64,000 bases of DNA from AC-38 sp033856025 (GCA_033856025.1 JAWVFQ010000036.1:1-64000), one strand, 5' to 3'. Positions 29,195 through 36,594 are shown, numbered from the stretch's first letter. Numbers and translations are program-made. Notes: generated from the letters alone by a model not told the origin.

Positions 29195-30121
29195 TCAGCC
29201 CTCCCAGCGGACCAGATGGGGCTCGCCGCGCTCGGGCAGCGGCAGCTCGATCGCGTCGAAGTCGCGCGGGACGACCGTGTTCTCGAACACGGCGCGCGCC
29301 TCGTCGCGGATCTCGCCGCCGCCGTATCGGGTCGACACGTGGGTCAGCGCGAGCATCCGCACGCCGGCCTCGCCGGCGATCGTCGCGGCCTGGGTGGCCG
29401 TGCTGTGCGCGGTGAGCTCGGCGCGCTCGGCCTCGTCGTCGGCGAAGGTCGACTCGTGGACGAGCAGGTCGGAATCGTGCGCCGCCACGCGCACCGCATC
29501 GCAGGGGGCGGTGTCCCCGGACAGCACGATCTTGCGGCCGGGACGGGCCGGTCCGATGACCTGGTCGGGCGTGACCCCCTCCACCGTCTGGCCGGCCTGC
29601 AGGCGGCCGAAGTCAGGCCCGGGGCGCACGCCGAGCTCCTCGGCCAGCCCGGCGTCGAAGCGCCCCGGGCGCTCGTCCTCCCACAGCGCGTAGCCGACGG
29701 CCGGGACCCGGTGCTCCACGGGGAACGAGGCGACCGTGTACCCGTCGCGGCCGACCGAGTCGCCCGGCTGGAGCTCCACGATCTCCAGGGGGAAGCCCAG
29801 GCGGCCGTAGATCGGGCGCAGCACCTTCATGAGCTGATGCAGCCCCGGGGGCCCATGTACGTGCAGCGGCCGGTCGCGGTCGCGCAGGTCGAACGTCTTG
29901 AGCATCCCGGGCAGTCCCAGCCAGTGGTCCACGTGGTAGTGGGTGAGGAAGACGTCGCTGACGTCGGGCAGGCCGGCGGAGCGTACGAGCTGGCGCTGCG
30001 TTCCCTCGCCGCAGTCGAACAGGATGCGGTCGCCGCCGCGGCGCACGAGCACGGCGGGCAGCCCGCGGCGCGCGGTGGGGACGGAGCCGGCCGTGCCGGC
30101 GAAGAAGACGTCGAGGTCCAT
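29195..30121 (-). CDS. rnz: Ribonuclease Z
   Basis: 308 residues. tRNA 3'-end processing endonuclease with a metallo-beta-lactamase fold. Zinc motif THYHVDHWLGLPG (HYHVDH at 61-66), PVEHRVPAVGY, LSGDTAPCDA and ALTHVSTRYGGGE. The GTAGSVPTARRG N-terminus is that of short-form RNase Z. It is fitting, though perhaps chance, that a tRNA gene lies half a kilobase away. Transcribed towards pyrR, 63 bases before it. Confidence 0.94.
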   Translation of the reverse strand: MDLDVFFAGTAGSVPTARRGLPAVLVRRGGDRILFDCGEGTQRQLVRSAGLPDVSDVFLTHYHVDHWLGLPGMLKTFDLRDRDRPLHVHGPPGLHQLMKVLRPIYGRLGFPLEIVELQPGDSVGRDGYTVASFPVEHRVPAVGYALWEDERPGRFDAGLAEELGVRPGPDFGRLQAGQTVEGVTPDQVIGPARPGRKIVLSGDTAPCDAVRVAAHDSDLLVHESTFADDEAERAELTAHSTATQAATIAGEAGVRMLALTHVSTRYGGGEIRDEARAVFENTVVPRDFDAIELPLPERGEPHLVRWEG

Positions 30122-30133
30122 CGCGCGGCGAGC

Positions 30134-30634
30134 TTAGTCCAGGTCCACGAGCTCGAACTCGACCCGTCCGTCCTCCACGCGCGCCATGCCCATCGTGTGG
30201 CGCGGGGAGCGGCGGCGCTCGGTGGGACTGCCGGGATTGAAGATCTGGAAGCGCCCGCCGCGTCCGCCGGGAACGCGCTCGAGCAACGGGATGTGGGAGT
30301 GCCCGAACACGACGGCGTCGACGCCGGGGAACAGCCGGCGCAGGCGGGCCAGGCGCCCGGCGGTGGGGCCGGCGTCGTGGACCATGGCGATCCGCGCGCC
30401 GCCGGCCTCCACCACGCGGCGCTCGGGCATGCGCCGTCTGACCTCCCGGTCGTCGACGTTGCCGTGCACCCCCGCAACGGGGCCGATCGACTCCAGCGCG
30501 GCCAGCACCGTGGCGGCACTGAAATCCCCGGCGTGGAGGATCAGATCCGCCGCCTCCAGACGCTCCACGCAGGCGCCGGGAAGTCGCCTCGGCCCCCGCG
30601 GCAGATGCGTGTCGGAGATGATCGCGAGCAGCAC
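30134..30634 (-). CDS. YfcE/MJ0936-type metallophosphoesterase
   Basis: 166 residues. The metal ligands are evenly placed: SDTHLPRG (D8, H10), LHAGDFS, GVHGNVDDREV, MVHDAG, VFGHSHIPL and IFNPGSPTERR. These small calcineurin-like enzymes hydrolyse phosphodiesters; the physiological substrate is generally unknown. It ends 12 bases before rnz and may be cotranscribed with it. Confidence 0.92.
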   Translation of the reverse strand: MLLAIISDTHLPRGPRRLPGACVERLEAADLILHAGDFSAATVLAALESIGPVAGVHGNVDDREVRRRMPERRVVEAGGARIAMVHDAGPTAGRLARLRRLFPGVDAVVFGHSHIPLLERVPGGRGGRFQIFNPGSPTERRRSPRHTMGMARVEDGRVEFELVDLD

Positions 30635-30670
30635 CTTCGCTCGCGGACGCTACCGATAAGCTGATCCAAG

Positions 30671-30743
30671 GCGCCCGTAGCTCAGTGGATAGAGCGCCCG
30701 CCTCCGGAGCGGGAGGTCGCAGGTTCAAATCCTGCCGGGCGCG
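30671..30743 (+). tRNA. tRNA-Arg, anticodon CCG
   Basis: 73 nt cloverleaf: acceptor GCGCCCG / CGGGCGC, D-arm GCTCAGTGGATAGAGC, anticodon stem CCCGC / GCGGG with loop CTCCGGA (anticodon CCG, reads CGG), variable loop, T-arm GCAGG TTCAAAT CCTGC, discriminator G at 30743. No CCA is encoded, so the 3' end is added after processing. The long antisense frames over it are translation artefacts. Confidence 0.97.
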
Positions 30744-30746
30744 CTT

Positions 30747-30857
30747 TGTGCCAGGCCGCGGCGAAGGCGGCCTCGGCGATCGCGAGCGAGACGGCGCCCA
30801 GACACCGCTGGCGGCGTAGAACCCGCCCTGGACGGCGGCGAGCGCGCGCCGGTTCAC
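30747..30857 (-). pseudogene. Probable remnant of a small membrane-protein gene
   Basis: A GTG at 30857 overlaps the upstream stop as GTGA, the coupling used by real genes here, and opens NRRALAAVQGGFYAASGV. After about 18 codons sense continues only in another frame as LGAVSLAIAEAAFAAAWHKA, which then runs straight into the tRNA-Arg 3' end. This looks like the two ends of a ~110-residue membrane protein with the centre deleted and the frame lost. No stop of its own remains. The parent family is remembered, not proven; a chance pattern is possible. Confidence 0.35.
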
Positions 30858-31576
30858 GGTGCCTGCGCTCCGGACTCGGCCTCGGCGAGGGCGCGGCGCT
30901 CGGCGCTGACCCGGTCGCGCGCCTGAGCCACGTCGGCGCGCGCCTGGGCGGCGCGCTCCTGCGCGCGCTGCAGCGCGCGCTCGGCGCTGTCCAAGCGCTT
31001 GCGGGCCGCGGTGACCGCGCGCTGTGCGGTGCGGCGCTCCTGCGCGGACGGGCCGGGTTCGGGCTTGGGCTTCCGCTTCCGGGCGGCCGGTGCGGGACCG
31101 CCGGCGGCGGCGAAGCCCGCCAGCCCGGTGGGAGAGCGCTCGCGCTCCAGGCGCCCGGCCAGGACCTCGTTCGCCACGTCGGGGTCCGCGGCCGCCGCCT
31201 GAAGCGTGGCGCGGGCCGCGTCGACGGAGGCCCCTCCCCCACCCGCCAGCTCCCGCAGTGCGCCGGTGAGCCGCGACAGCGCGTCGCGCTCGGTCGCCGA
31301 CGCCGCCTCCAGCGCCTCGCGCCCGCGCGCGGAGCGGATGGCGTCGGCCGCGCCGAGGAGCTCGCGCACCTCCTCGGGATGGGAGCGCACCAGCTGGTTG
31401 ACCAGCGATGCCGCGCGGTTGGGCTTGCGGGCGTGCGCGACGGCTTCGGCGTCCTCACGTCGCCCGGCCCCACGCAGCTCGGACGCCAGCGCCCGGCGCG
31501 TCGCCACGAAGTCCTCCGGCGCGGCGGCGTAGAGGCGCCCCAGGGCGTCGTGCGCTCCGCCGGCCGGGGCGCTCAG
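30854..31576 (-). CDS. Coiled-coil protein of unknown function, probable CTG start
   Basis: About 240 residues. The N-terminal part (ALGRLYAAAPEDFVATRRAL, then ARKPNRAASLVNQLVRSHPEEV) is a pattern I recognise from uncharacterised actinobacterial proteins that begin just before the LY. The C-terminal ~90 residues are Ala/Arg/Glu-rich heptads (KRLDSAERALQRAQERAAQARAD), a coiled coil. The frame has no ATG, GTG or TTG before this N-terminus; the only candidate is CTG at 31576, forming CTGA with the previous stop and preceded by GGGGGAG 10 bases upstream. A GTG at 31507 with GGAGG nearby would lose the conserved start. Function unknown. Confidence 0.65.
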   Translation of the reverse strand: MSAPAGGAHDALGRLYAAAPEDFVATRRALASELRGAGRREDAEAVAHARKPNRAASLVNQLVRSHPEEVRELLGAADAIRSARGREALEAASATERDALSRLTGALRELAGGGGASVDAARATLQAAAADPDVANEVLAGRLERERSPTGLAGFAAAGGPAPAARKRKPKPEPGPSAQERRTAQRAVTAARKRLDSAERALQRAQERAAQARADVAQARDRVSAERRALAEAESGAQAP

Positions 31577-31752
31577 GAGAGCCGGTCTCCCCCGTCCATC
31601 CTCGCCCGCGGGTCGATCCGCGCACCGCGGGTCCCTGCCGCCGCCTCCATCCGGACGCTGACGGCTCGCAGGTGCTCCGACCCGCAGACGCGACAGGGGA
31701 ACGTGTCCGCCCGCAGCGCCCCGCAACGCTTGCACTCGTATCGCAACGCCAT
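31573..31752 (-). CDS. Small zinc-ribbon protein
   Basis: 59 residues from ATG 31752, with a strong AGGAG 5 bases upstream. Four cysteines in two CxxC pairs, YECKRCGALRADTFPCRVCGSEHL, make a rubredoxin-like zinc ribbon; the rest is a short charged tail ending MDGGDRLS. It is coupled to the coiled-coil gene. Upstream, an imperfect inverted repeat GGTATC...GATACC spans 31774-31805 without a T-run. Role unknown; RNA, DNA or protein contact is possible. Confidence 0.75.
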   Translation of the reverse strand: MALRYECKRCGALRADTFPCRVCGSEHLRAVSVRMEAAAGTRGARIDPRARMDGGDRLS

Positions 31753-31813
31753 CCTGGCTCCTCTCCCGCTGGCGGTATCTCCCCCGTGGTCCCTTCGGTG
31801 ATACCCCCGCGAC

Positions 31814-32686
31814 TCACGCCCCAATCGCGCGCGGCGTGTTGGCGCGCAGGCGGCCGCCCTCGAAGGCCAGCCGCGCGGCGAGGTCGAGCAGCGCCCCACG
31901 GGCGGCCTCCGGGTCGCCGGCGCGCCGGGCCCCGACGTAGCGGCGCAGGCACCAGCGCACCAGCCCGGCCAGCTCGAGGGGGCGGGGCGCGGGAAACGAG
32001 CCGGGGTGCACGCGGTTCGCCCAGCGCGCCCCGGCGCCGTGCCCCGCCTGCTGGGCGAGCAGCGCGCGCAGCGTCTCGCGGTTGCGGTGCGCCACCCGCG
32101 CGCCCCCCCGCTCCTCCAGCGTCCACCCGGCCTGCGCCAGGCGCCAGCACAGGTCGGCGTCCTCGGCCCAGCGCGCCCCCTCGTCGAACCCGCCCACCGC
32201 CTCGAACGCCTCGCGGCGGACCGCGCAGTTCGCCGTCTGGGCGTAGGGGCCGTGCGGGTGGCGCAGCGTCGAGCGATGGTCCATGAGCGCGCGCTCGGTC
32301 ACGTAGCGGGCGACCGGGGTGTCGCGGCCGGCGACGTCCTCGATCGCGCCCGCCAGGATGCCGACGCGGTCGCCGGGCGCCGGGTCGAAGTAGGCGTCGA
32401 GGAGGTCGGCGCCGGGCTCGGTGTCGGCGTCCACGAACACGAGCCAGTCGCCGCTCGCCGCGGCGGCGCCCGCGTTGCGCGCGGCCCCGGGCGCGGCCAC
32501 CGCGCCGGCGCGAACCCAGCGCACCGGTCCCAGCTCGCCCGGGGCCGTGGCGCCGGGCCGGTTGTCGGCCACGATGAGCTCGTCCCAGTGGCCCCGGCGC
32601 AGCCGCTCCAGGCGCGCCGTCAGCGCCGCCACCTCGGACGGCGACCCGGCGAAGGGGACGATCACCGAGACGGACGGCCGCGCCAC
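31814..32686 (-). CDS. Glycosyltransferase family 2
   Basis: 290 residues. GT-A fold: SVSVIVPFAGSP nucleotide start, LIVADNRPG, AAPGAARNAGAAAASGDWLVFVDADTEP (the DxD is DAD), and the acceptor region GGFDEGARWAEDADLCWRLAQAGW. No membrane helix, so it works at the cytoplasmic face. It follows the GT4-GT2 fusion by 24 bases. The sugar and acceptor cannot be read from sequence; envelope polysaccharide or glycolipid is likely from context. Confidence 0.9.
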   Translation of the reverse strand: MARPSVSVIVPFAGSPSEVAALTARLERLRRGHWDELIVADNRPGATAPGELGPVRWVRAGAVAAPGAARNAGAAAASGDWLVFVDADTEPGADLLDAYFDPAPGDRVGILAGAIEDVAGRDTPVARYVTERALMDHRSTLRHPHGPYAQTANCAVRREAFEAVGGFDEGARWAEDADLCWRLAQAGWTLEERGGARVAHRNRETLRALLAQQAGHGAGARWANRVHPGSFPAPRPLELAGLVRWCLRRYVGARRAGDPEAARGALLDLAARLAFEGGRLRANTPRAIGA

Positions 32687-32710
32687 GCGCCCGAACGCTA
32701 GCGGCGCCGC

Positions 32711-34852
32711 TCAGAGGACGAGCGTGCGGTGGCGCAGCGAGCCGCGAGCCAGAGCGGCCATCTCCACCGCGTCCGCGGCCAGCTCGCCCGGCAGCTCGAC
32801 CGCCGAGCGGGCGATCCCGCGCGGGCCGTGGCCGCGCTGGCGCGACGCCGCGATCGCCCAGGGGACCGCGAGGATCGCGCCGCGCCGGCCGCGCGTGGCG
32901 CCGGTCGCGGCGAGGACGAGCCAGGCGTGGCGGCCGGTCCAGAAGACGCGCAGCACGAGGTGGCGGCGCAGCTCGGGCCGGCGGGCGAAGAGGCGGGCGA
33001 GGTGCTGCCAGCGCCAGGAGGAGCGCAGGCGCCAGGCCAGCGACCCGGTGTGGACGGCGTGATGGGTGAGGACCTCGGGCGCGGCCTGGAGCGCCGCCCC
33101 GGCCCGCCGCGCCGCGGCCGCCAGGTCGGAGTCCTCCCCGGCGGCCTGCGGCACCGCCTCGTCGAATCCCCCGAGGCGCTCGAGCAGCTCGCGCGGATAC
33201 AGGACGTTGCACGACTCGACCCACGGCGTCGGCGGGTCGATCAGCTGGCTGCGCGCGTGCGGGGCGGCGGCCAGGAGCGCCGCCTCGTCGGGATCGGGCC
33301 GCGTCGCGCCCTGGACGACCGCGCCCGGCGCACGGGTAGCTGCGTCGAGCGCGTGCTCGAGCCAGTCGGGCGGCGGGCGGCAGTCGTCGTCGGTGAAGGC
33401 GATCGTCGGCGCGCGCGCCGCCCGCCACGCGGCGTTGCGCTTGCGCCCGGGCCCGTGACCCGCCGCGACGGTCACCGCGCGCAGGACGCCGGCCCGCGCG
33501 AGTGGATGGTCGGCCAGCAGTGCGGCCGTCTCGGGGGTCGTCCCGTCATGCCCGACCACGACCTCGAAGCGCCCCCGGTCCAGCGTCTGCTCCGCCAGCG
33601 CGTCGAGCAGCCACCGCAGCCGCACCGGCCGCGCATGGGTCGGGACCACGACCGAGATCTCCGGCTCCGCCGAACCGGGCCGCTCCCCGGCGGCGAGCGG
33701 CTCCGCGGAAGCGGGCCGTGGGTCCGCCCCGCGCGGGCCCTCCAGCGCGGCGGCGTAGATCCGTAGGTAGGCATCGCGGGTGCGCTCGGGGGAGAACTCC
33801 TCGGCGCGGGCGCGGCAGGCGGGGGCGGTGGCGGGGTCCTCGGCCAGGTCCAGCCCCTCGAGGATCGCTCTCGCGACCGCTTCGGGGGTGTCCGGTCCGA
33901 ACAGGCGGCCCACCTCGGGGCGGTCGACCAGCTCGGGGATCGCGCCGTGGCGGCTCCCCACGGCGGGCGTCCCGCAGGCCAGTGCCTCGGCCAGGACCAG
34001 CCCGAACGAGTCGCCGTGCGACGGCAGCGCCGAGACCCATGCCTCCCGGTAGCGCGCGGCCATTGCGCGCGCGTCCTGCACCGCGTCGACGAGCTGGATC
34101 CCGCGCGCCTCCAGCGCCGTCGCCACCGCCGGGTCGCGCGGGCGCAGCAGCACCAGCCGCGCGTCCGGGCGCTCGCGCAGCACCCGCGGCCACGCCTCGA
34201 CCAGGAGCCCCACCCGCTTCATCGGCGACTCCAGCGGCGCCGCGCAGAACACGGTCGGCGCGGCCGCGCGCTCCCCCGGCGTGAACACGTCGAGGTCGAC
34301 CGACGGCGCGACCACCTCGGCGCGCACCCCCAGCGTCCGGGCGAACGCGTCCGCCGCGAAACGGCTCAGCACGGTGACGGTCGCGCTGCCGTCCAGCGCG
34401 CGCTGCAGCGTCGAGAGGCGCGCGCGGCGCGCCACCAGGTGCGCGCGCTCGGGGATCCCCAGGTACGTCAGCACCGCCGGGCGCCCGGTCCGGGCCGACC
34501 ACCGCGCCGCCGCCGCCCCGTCGGAGGGATGGAACGCGTGCGCCAGCCCGTCGCTCCCCCGGCGCAGCTCCAGATACGCCAGCGGCACGTGCGACAGGTG
34601 CTCCTCGTAGCCGCGGCGCAGCAGCCGTCCGTCGGGCGGGCGGCGCAGGCGGACGATCGGCAGCCCGTCCTCCACCGAGCGCCGCGAGCCGCCCGGGTGG
34701 CTGGTGATCAGCCGGGGCGCAAGCCCCGCGCCGAGCAGGCCGTCGGCCACGTCGCGCACGATGCGCTCGCCGCCGCGCCGCACCTCCGGCCAGAAGCACG
34801 GCAGCAGCAGCGCGACCCGCAGGCCCGCCAGGTCGGGGGCGTCGCGGCTCAG
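32711..34852 (-). CDS. Two-domain glycosyltransferase (GT4 fused to GT2), probable CTG start
   Basis: 713 residues if begun at CTG 34852. N-terminal GT-B domain (1-~370): LRVALLLPCFWPEVRRGGE, PSVDLDVFTPGE, APLESPMKRVGLLVEAW and the donor loop SALPSHGDSFGLVLAEALACGTPAVGS. After a Pro/Ala/Glu linker, a GT-A domain (~390-640): ISVVVPTHARPVRLRWLL, GRKRNAAWRAARAPTIAFTDDDCRPP and GEDSDLAAAARRAG. GTG at 34783 would remove the first GT-B strand and glycine-rich loop; no ATG/GTG/TTG precedes it in frame, while CTG forms CTGA with the ThiS-like stop. Two sugar additions by one polypeptide is the likely role. Confidence 0.85.
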   Translation of the reverse strand: MSRDAPDLAGLRVALLLPCFWPEVRRGGERIVRDVADGLLGAGLAPRLITSHPGGSRRSVEDGLPIVRLRRPPDGRLLRRGYEEHLSHVPLAYLELRRGSDGLAHAFHPSDGAAAARWSARTGRPAVLTYLGIPERAHLVARRARLSTLQRALDGSATVTVLSRFAADAFARTLGVRAEVVAPSVDLDVFTPGERAAAPTVFCAAPLESPMKRVGLLVEAWPRVLRERPDARLVLLRPRDPAVATALEARGIQLVDAVQDARAMAARYREAWVSALPSHGDSFGLVLAEALACGTPAVGSRHGAIPELVDRPEVGRLFGPDTPEAVARAILEGLDLAEDPATAPACRARAEEFSPERTRDAYLRIYAAALEGPRGADPRPASAEPLAAGERPGSAEPEISVVVPTHARPVRLRWLLDALAEQTLDRGRFEVVVGHDGTTPETAALLADHPLARAGVLRAVTVAAGHGPGRKRNAAWRAARAPTIAFTDDDCRPPPDWLEHALDAATRAPGAVVQGATRPDPDEAALLAAAPHARSQLIDPPTPWVESCNVLYPRELLERLGGFDEAVPQAAGEDSDLAAAARRAGAALQAAPEVLTHHAVHTGSLAWRLRSSWRWQHLARLFARRPELRRHLVLRVFWTGRHAWLVLAATGATRGRRGAILAVPWAIAASRQRGHGPRGIARSAVELPGELAADAVEMAALARGSLRHRTLVL

Positions 34853-35124
34853 GCGCCGCCGGCCACGGCGGGCAGGATCTTGACGTCCTGCCCCGGCCGG
34901 ACCTCGGTGTCCAGTCCCGAGAGGAAGCGGATGTCCTCCCCCGACACGTAGACGTTCACGAAGCGCCGCAGCGTGCCGTCCTGGCAGATGCGGTCGCGCA
35001 GCTCCTCGTAGCGGTCGAACAGCGCGTCGAGGACCTCGCCCACCGTCGCGCCGTCCACCTCGGCCTCCGCGTCGCCGCCCGTCACGGCACGCAGCTGCGT
35101 GGGAATCGAGACCGTTACCGCCAT
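34849..35124 (-). CDS. ThiS/MoaD-like sulfur-carrier protein ending Gly-Gly-Ala
   Basis: 91 residues, beta-grasp. Pattern: VTVSIPTQLRAVTGG, VGEVLDALFDRYEELRDRI, RFVNVYVSGEDIRFLSGLDTEV, QDVKILPAVAGGA. Sulfur carriers act as a C-terminal thiocarboxylate on Gly-Gly; here Ala91 caps the pair, so trimming would be needed. HcyS of Wolinella succinogenes is known to start with such a terminal Ala removed by HcyD. M. tuberculosis CysO is a related carrier for cysteine. It lies 13 bases after the ThrC-like gene behind the SAM riboswitch, pointing to methionine or homocysteine chemistry (inference). No protease or E1-like gene is in the window. Confidence 0.88.
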   Translation of the reverse strand: MAVTVSIPTQLRAVTGGDAEAEVDGATVGEVLDALFDRYEELRDRICQDGTLRRFVNVYVSGEDIRFLSGLDTEVRPGQDVKILPAVAGGA

Positions 35125-35137
35125 GACCGCCAGAACC

Positions 35138-36394
35138 CTAAGCGGTGACGGTCTCCGGCAGCGCGGCCGCGAACGACTCCACCGACGCGTCGACCTCGTG
35201 CACGGCGAACGTGCCGCGCACGGCGTCCAGCGTCTTGAGACCCTCGCCCGTGATGTAGACGACGACCCGCTCGTCGCGACCGATGTCGCCGCGCTGCGCC
35301 AGCTTGGCCAGCGTCGCCGTGGTCACGCCGCCGGCGGTCTCGGTGAAGATGCCCGTCGTCTCGGCCAGCAGCCGGATCCCGGCGCGGACCTCGTCGTCGG
35401 TCACCGAGTCGATGCCGCCGCCGGTGCGCCGGGCCAGGTCGAGCGCGTAGGGCCCGTCCGCCGGGTTGCCGATGGCCAGGGACTTGGCGATCGTGTCGGG
35501 CTTGACCGGGCGGCACACGTCCTGGCCGTCCGCGTAGGCGGTGGCGACGGGCGAGCACCCGGCGGCCTGGGCGCCGTTCATCGCCGGCACCTCGCCGTCG
35601 ATCAGGCCCAGCTCCAGCCACTCCTCGAACCCGCGGGCGATCTTCGTGAACAGCGAGCCCGAGGCGATCGGCGCGACCACGCGGTCGGGGGTCTCCCAGC
35701 CCAGCTGCTCGGCCGTCTCGTAGGCCAGCGTCTTGGAGCCCTCCGCGTAGTACGGGCGCATGTTGACGTTCACGAACGCCCAGGGGTGGTCGGCGGACAG
35801 CTCGGTGCAGAGCCGGTTGACGTCGTCGTAGGTGCCGTTCACCGCGATGAGGTTCGTCCCGTAGACGCCCGTGGCGAGGATCTTCTGCTCCTCGAGGTCG
35901 GCGGGGATGAACACGTAGGAGTCCAGCCCCGCGGCGGCCGCGTGGGCCGCCACCGAGTTGGCCAGGTTGCCCGTGGAGGCGCAGGCCAGCGTGTCGAAGC
36001 CCAGCTCGCGCGCGCGCGCCAGCGCGACGGACACCACTCGGTCCTTGAACGAGTGCGTGGGGTTGGCGGCGTCGTTCTTGACCCACACCTCGCCCAGGCC
36101 GAGGCGCTCGGCCAGCCGGTCGGCGCGCACCAGTGGCGTGCAGCCCGCCGGCAGCCCGGCGCGCGACGACGCCCGCACCGAGGGCCCGGGCTGGGCCTCC
36201 AGCGGCAGGAAGTCGGCGTAGCGCCAGATGTTCTGGGGCCCGCCCTGGATGCGGCGGCGGGCCTGTCCCACGTCCCCGATCGGAGCGTGGTCGTAGGTCA
36301 CCTCGAGCGGGCCGAAGCACCGCTCGCAGACGTAGAGGGCACCGAGGTCGTACTCGGTCCCGCATTCCTTGCAACGAAGCGCATCTATGGCCAT
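35138..36394 (-). CDS. thrC: Threonine-synthase-like PLP enzyme under a SAM riboswitch
   Basis: 418 residues from ATG 36394 (AGAGG 8 bases upstream). An N-terminal zinc ribbon (C8, C11, C23, C26) precedes a fold-type II PLP domain. The PLP lysine is K117 in NPTHSFKDR; ordinary threonine synthases have NPTGSFKDR, so H114 replaces glycine. Other markers: ACASTGNLANSVAAHAAAAG and TAGGVTTATLAKL. The normal reaction is O-phosphohomoserine to threonine. With a SAM-I riboswitch in front and a sulfur-carrier protein behind, a homocysteine-forming variant is a serious alternative. Streptomyces has a comparable second threonine synthase beside a MoaD/ThiS gene (memory). Confidence 0.85.
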   Translation of the reverse strand: MAIDALRCKECGTEYDLGALYVCERCFGPLEVTYDHAPIGDVGQARRRIQGGPQNIWRYADFLPLEAQPGPSVRASSRAGLPAGCTPLVRADRLAERLGLGEVWVKNDAANPTHSFKDRVVSVALARARELGFDTLACASTGNLANSVAAHAAAAGLDSYVFIPADLEEQKILATGVYGTNLIAVNGTYDDVNRLCTELSADHPWAFVNVNMRPYYAEGSKTLAYETAEQLGWETPDRVVAPIASGSLFTKIARGFEEWLELGLIDGEVPAMNGAQAAGCSPVATAYADGQDVCRPVKPDTIAKSLAIGNPADGPYALDLARRTGGGIDSVTDDEVRAGIRLLAETTGIFTETAGGVTTATLAKLAQRGDIGRDERVVVYITGEGLKTLDAVRGTFAVHEVDASVESFAAALPETVTA

Positions 36395-36395
36395 C

Positions 36396-36427
36396 AAAAA
36401 AACCTCTACCCGGGATGTGCAGAGGTT
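36396..36427 (-). terminator. Intrinsic terminator of the SAM riboswitch
   Basis: Minus-strand stem AACCTCT / AGAGGTT (36401-36407 with 36421-36427) with a 13-base loop and seven T. The T-run ends one base before the thrC ATG, so it is an in-leader switch. The loop CACATC (36414-36419) can pair with GATGTG of the aptamer P1 strand (36443-36448), giving the antiterminator. Confidence 0.9.
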
Positions 36428-36433
36428 CCAGAG

Positions 36434-36562
36434 GACCGCTCACACATCTCCCAGGCTTTACTTGGAGCCTGCAGGATTTGGCACCCTCCCGCCGCGCTAA
36501 GCGACGAAATGGTTGCCGGGGCTTCATCGGGCCAGTCCCTCCACCCCTCTGGATGCTGGGTC
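36434..36562 (-). promoter_or_regulatory. SAM-I (S-box) riboswitch aptamer
   Basis: The minus-strand RNA holds the S-box core in order: GAGGGGTGGAGGGACTGG, CCCGATGAAGCCCCGGCAAC, then after a variable stem GGTGCCAAATCCTGCAGG, and a P4-like stem. P1 pairs GACC/GGTC and CATC/GATG (36551-36562 with 36434-36448). Core wording is SAM-I, not SAM-IV. SAM binding should stabilise P1, free the terminator and turn the operon off. Confidence 0.93.
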
Positions 36563-36566
36563 GGAC

Positions 36567-36594
36567 ATTATCAGAGGTATCCTCGGGAACGGAA
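36567..36594. promoter_or_regulatory. Divergent promoter elements for the riboswitch operon and corA
   Basis: Minus: -10 GATAAT (36567-36572) with weak -35 TTCCGT (36589-36594); its start point would fall at the P1 strand of the aptamer, as expected. Plus: TATCCT (36578-36583) may serve corA. Both rest on inspection only. Confidence 0.4.

Noticed and set aside
29613..30857. Frame containing DLNLRPPAPEAGALS
   Set aside because: Also an antisense tRNA-Arg artefact in most of its length; only the first 18 codons are kept as a possible remnant.
30682..31473. Frame containing RPAGFEPATSRSGGG
   Set aside because: A common artefact of translating tRNA-Arg antisense; not a gene.
36434..36562. SAM-IV riboswitch
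   Set aside because: Considered because SAM-IV is common in actinobacteria, but the GGACTGGCCCGATGAA core and the P3-P4 layout are SAM-I.
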